Source: Fibrobacter sp. (GTDB lineage: Bacteria; Fibrobacterota; Chitinivibrionia; Chitinivibrionales; Chitinispirillaceae). Taken from it: a DNA stretch of 64,000 nt. Position numbers and translations under genes: made by a program. The notes below the pieces were generated by a model, which ran no database searches, was not told the origin of the DNA, and was given only the letters and a program-made list of their open reading frames with translations. Location: positions 33,976 through 97,975 of the forward strand of contig JAAZBG010000033.1 of NCBI GenBank assembly GCA_012513915.1. The letters are read 5' to 3'. Of the stretch, positions 62,375 to 64,000 are shown piece by piece (the first letter of the stretch is position 1; every line of letters begins with the position of its first letter).

Positions 62375-64000
62375 CTAAAGGTTATACTTGTTTTTTAAAT
62401 ACAGTTCAATACCGGTTCTCTCATTTGCAGTAAGAACACGGTTATAAATTATCACTTCTGCAACGTCACCAAACCATGGGAATGCCGTGGTACTACTACC
62501 GGTGAGACAATTACCAAGCGTAAGAAAGTCATGATTATATGCCGGTATACTTGCCAGAGTATCGATTTGATTGTCAAGACCGACTACGACATTGATTGAT
62601 TGATTGGAAATACCAGTTGTGCTGTAGCTTACAATATGCCATTGGTTAGGTAACATAGTCAATTGTGCGCGTTTATCGGAAGTAATTGGCTGATATGATG
62701 GTTTTGAATATGTTGCCAGTTTTCCATCACGGGCTATTCCAAATCCTGTATATGCTGTTCCCTGAGTTACACCAAAAGTGTTGCTGCCGTTTTCGCAAAA
62801 TGACAATAGTGTAAGATATTCGCTTCCGACAATGGTTGAATCGTATTTTGCAACGACATATACAGTCAGGGAATCATTAATGAGTTGCCCTTCTGCGCCG
62901 TTCGCAAGATATTCACCTTTATTGTTGAAGTTTACAGATGAATAGCTGTTAATCGAATTTTCCTTTGTGTTTATAACGATACTGGTAAAAAAATTATGTA
63001 AGGTAAATGAATAATCGCCAGTACCCGTCCAGGTTTCAATTTGTGTTTTTGTTGTTGTATAAAAAGAAATGCCGCTTTGTGTAAACCAGCTATAAAGTCC
63101 GTGGTAATAATCCGGAGGTGGACAATATGCGATAGGAATGATGACTGTATCACTGGTTTTAGTGTTGTCGGAAATTATAACAGACAGTGTGTCGGTAAAT
63201 TTATCCAGAGAAGGGAATAGCCTGACAGAAAATGTGTCGCTTGTAATAGCAATGGTTGATTTGTGAGCATTTAATATTATTGTCAACATATGATGTTCGG
63301 TTCGGGAATCATCATTATCGATGATTTTAAAGCGCACAACCTCTGTATCTGTCGGATTTGAAAACAGTATGGAATTCCCGGAAAGCATTGTTGCATCGGT
63401 TGACCATTGAAGTCTTGCTGTATCTTTATTCGGTCGAAGAATAGTTATACTTCTGTAAAGTGTGTCGCTTAATTTGAGCGAATCTTCTGTAATAAGCTGC
63501 AGTTCTGCGATTCCTGTATCATGTTCTGCCGGTTGCCAGCGTACCGTAGAATCATGCGACATGTCAAGTAGTGAAATGTTTCTGTTGATAATTCTCGCAG
63601 TATAATTAAATGGCCGATTACCGGTGCTATCGACTGTTTTTATGATAAAATCGAGAGAATCTTTTCCGGCTTCGAGAAATAATGGAATCGCTGTTGAATC
63701 ACTGATTGTGATAACAGGAACCATTGCCGCCGGATCTATAATTGCAAACTGATAGTATCCCCTGACAGACTTAAAACCATCCTTGATCTGAAACGAGAGT
63801 TCATCGGTAATGTCGGTCGTGTCCGGAATCCATGTAATTACACCATTGTTGTCAATGTTCATTGATTCCGGAAGTCCGGACACGGTAAACGTGATTGCAT
63901 CATTGTCTGCATCATACCACTTGATTGTATCAGTGTATTTTTGCCCGATAAATACTACATAGGGAATTGTTTTATTCATTGAATAGGTGGGAGGAGTATT
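62375..64000 (-). CDS. Large surface protein with Ig/cadherin-like and LamG domains, N-terminus outside window
   Basis: The frame is open from the right edge (542 codons visible). Repeats of putative Ig/cadherin type (KYTDTIKWYDADNDAITFTV, WIPDTTDITDELSFQIKDG) are followed by a Ser/Thr-rich region and a C-terminal LamG/concanavalin-like fold ending DVAEVIIYNRVLTANERTG. Such proteins bind polysaccharides or other cells. There is no sorting tail on this protein, so it may be anchored differently, or the LamG end is its final domain. Confidence 0.85.
   Translation of the reverse strand, partial: NTPPTYSMNKTIPYVVFIGQKYTDTIKWYDADNDAITFTVSGLPESMNIDNNGVITWIPDTTDITDELSFQIKDGFKSVRGYYQFAIIDPAAMVPVITISDSTAIPLFLEAGKDSLDFIIKTVDSTGNRPFNYTARIINRNISLLDMSHDSTVRWQPAEHDTGIAELQLITEDSLKLSDTLYRSITILRPNKDTARLQWSTDATMLSGNSILFSNPTDTEVVRFKIIDNDDSRTEHHMLTIILNAHKSTIAITSDTFSVRLFPSLDKFTDTLSVIISDNTKTSDTVIIPIAYCPPPDYYHGLYSWFTQSGISFYTTTKTQIETWTGTGDYSFTLHNFFTSIVINTKENSINSYSSVNFNNKGEYLANGAEGQLINDSLTVYVVAKYDSTIVGSEYLTLLSFCENGSNTFGVTQGTAYTGFGIARDGKLATYSKPSYQPITSDKRAQLTMLPNQWHIVSYSTTGISNQSINVVVGLDNQIDTLASIPAYNHDFLTLGNCLTGSSTTAFPWFGDVAEVIIYNRVLTANERTGIELYLKNKYNL

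Overview
The window reads as a chromosomal stretch of an anaerobic, Gram-negative, polymer-degrading bacterium with moderate-to-low GC. The best guess is the Fibrobacterota (Chitinispirillia/Chitinivibrionia side) or a neighbouring phylum. The guess rests on secreted enzymes with short C-terminal tails like type IX/Por sorting domains (pectate lyase, beta-propeller phytase), PorV-like outer-membrane proteins, a LamG/Ig-type surface protein, and anaerobe-type oxygen defence (superoxide reductase, rubredoxin, ferritin). A giant 2-hydroxyacyl-CoA dehydratase activase also fits. No rRNA, tRNA or CRISPR array was seen, so the assignment is inference.

Layout. 1-5.6 kb: a patatin-like phospholipase cut by the left edge, a membrane protein with a cytoplasmic helix-turn-helix, and a chemoreceptor. 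6.0-18.1 kb: mostly housekeeping genes (xseB-ispA, two methyltransferases, an outer-membrane protein, a TPR/SLH lipoprotein, an orphan mraY, folD, a UvrD-like helicase, an M48 lipoprotein protease). 18.2-30.3 kb: a seven-gene co-directional defence island. 30.4-42.3 kb: glyoxalase II-like hydrolase, pectate lyase, methyltransferase, phytase, the activase, a GNAT and an iron alcohol dehydrogenase. 42.4-47.6 kb: two tandem soluble histidine kinases with LacI-type sensor domains. 47.7-50.7 kb: an oxidative-stress and iron cluster that contains a broken peroxiredoxin. 50.7-58.3 kb: zwf, a hybrid kinase lacking its phospho-acceptor histidine, a PorV-like protein, an HD-GYP regulator and a parvulin lipoprotein. 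58.4-64 kb: a four-gene minus-strand operon, a TolC-like protein, a NUDIX hydrolase and a surface protein cut by the right edge.

The most interesting region is the island at 18.67-30.11 kb. A DUF499 ATPase, a DUF3780 protein, a DUF1156 DNA methyltransferase and a PLD-SNF2 helicase match the core of the helicase-methylase-ATPase (Hma-like) anti-phage systems. Three extra genes are built in: a 107-residue P-loop minigene translationally coupled to the methyltransferase, and an AAA ATPase/DUF4276 TOPRIM-like pair nested between methyltransferase and helicase. About 90-bp imperfect inverted repeats flank the whole island (18190-18282 and 30242-30332).

Other notable points are an H-to-N change in the kinase at 52.4 kb, an intact sigma-54-type promoter and terminator bracketing a 35-codon peroxiredoxin remnant, and at least four families of dispersed foldback repeats between genes.
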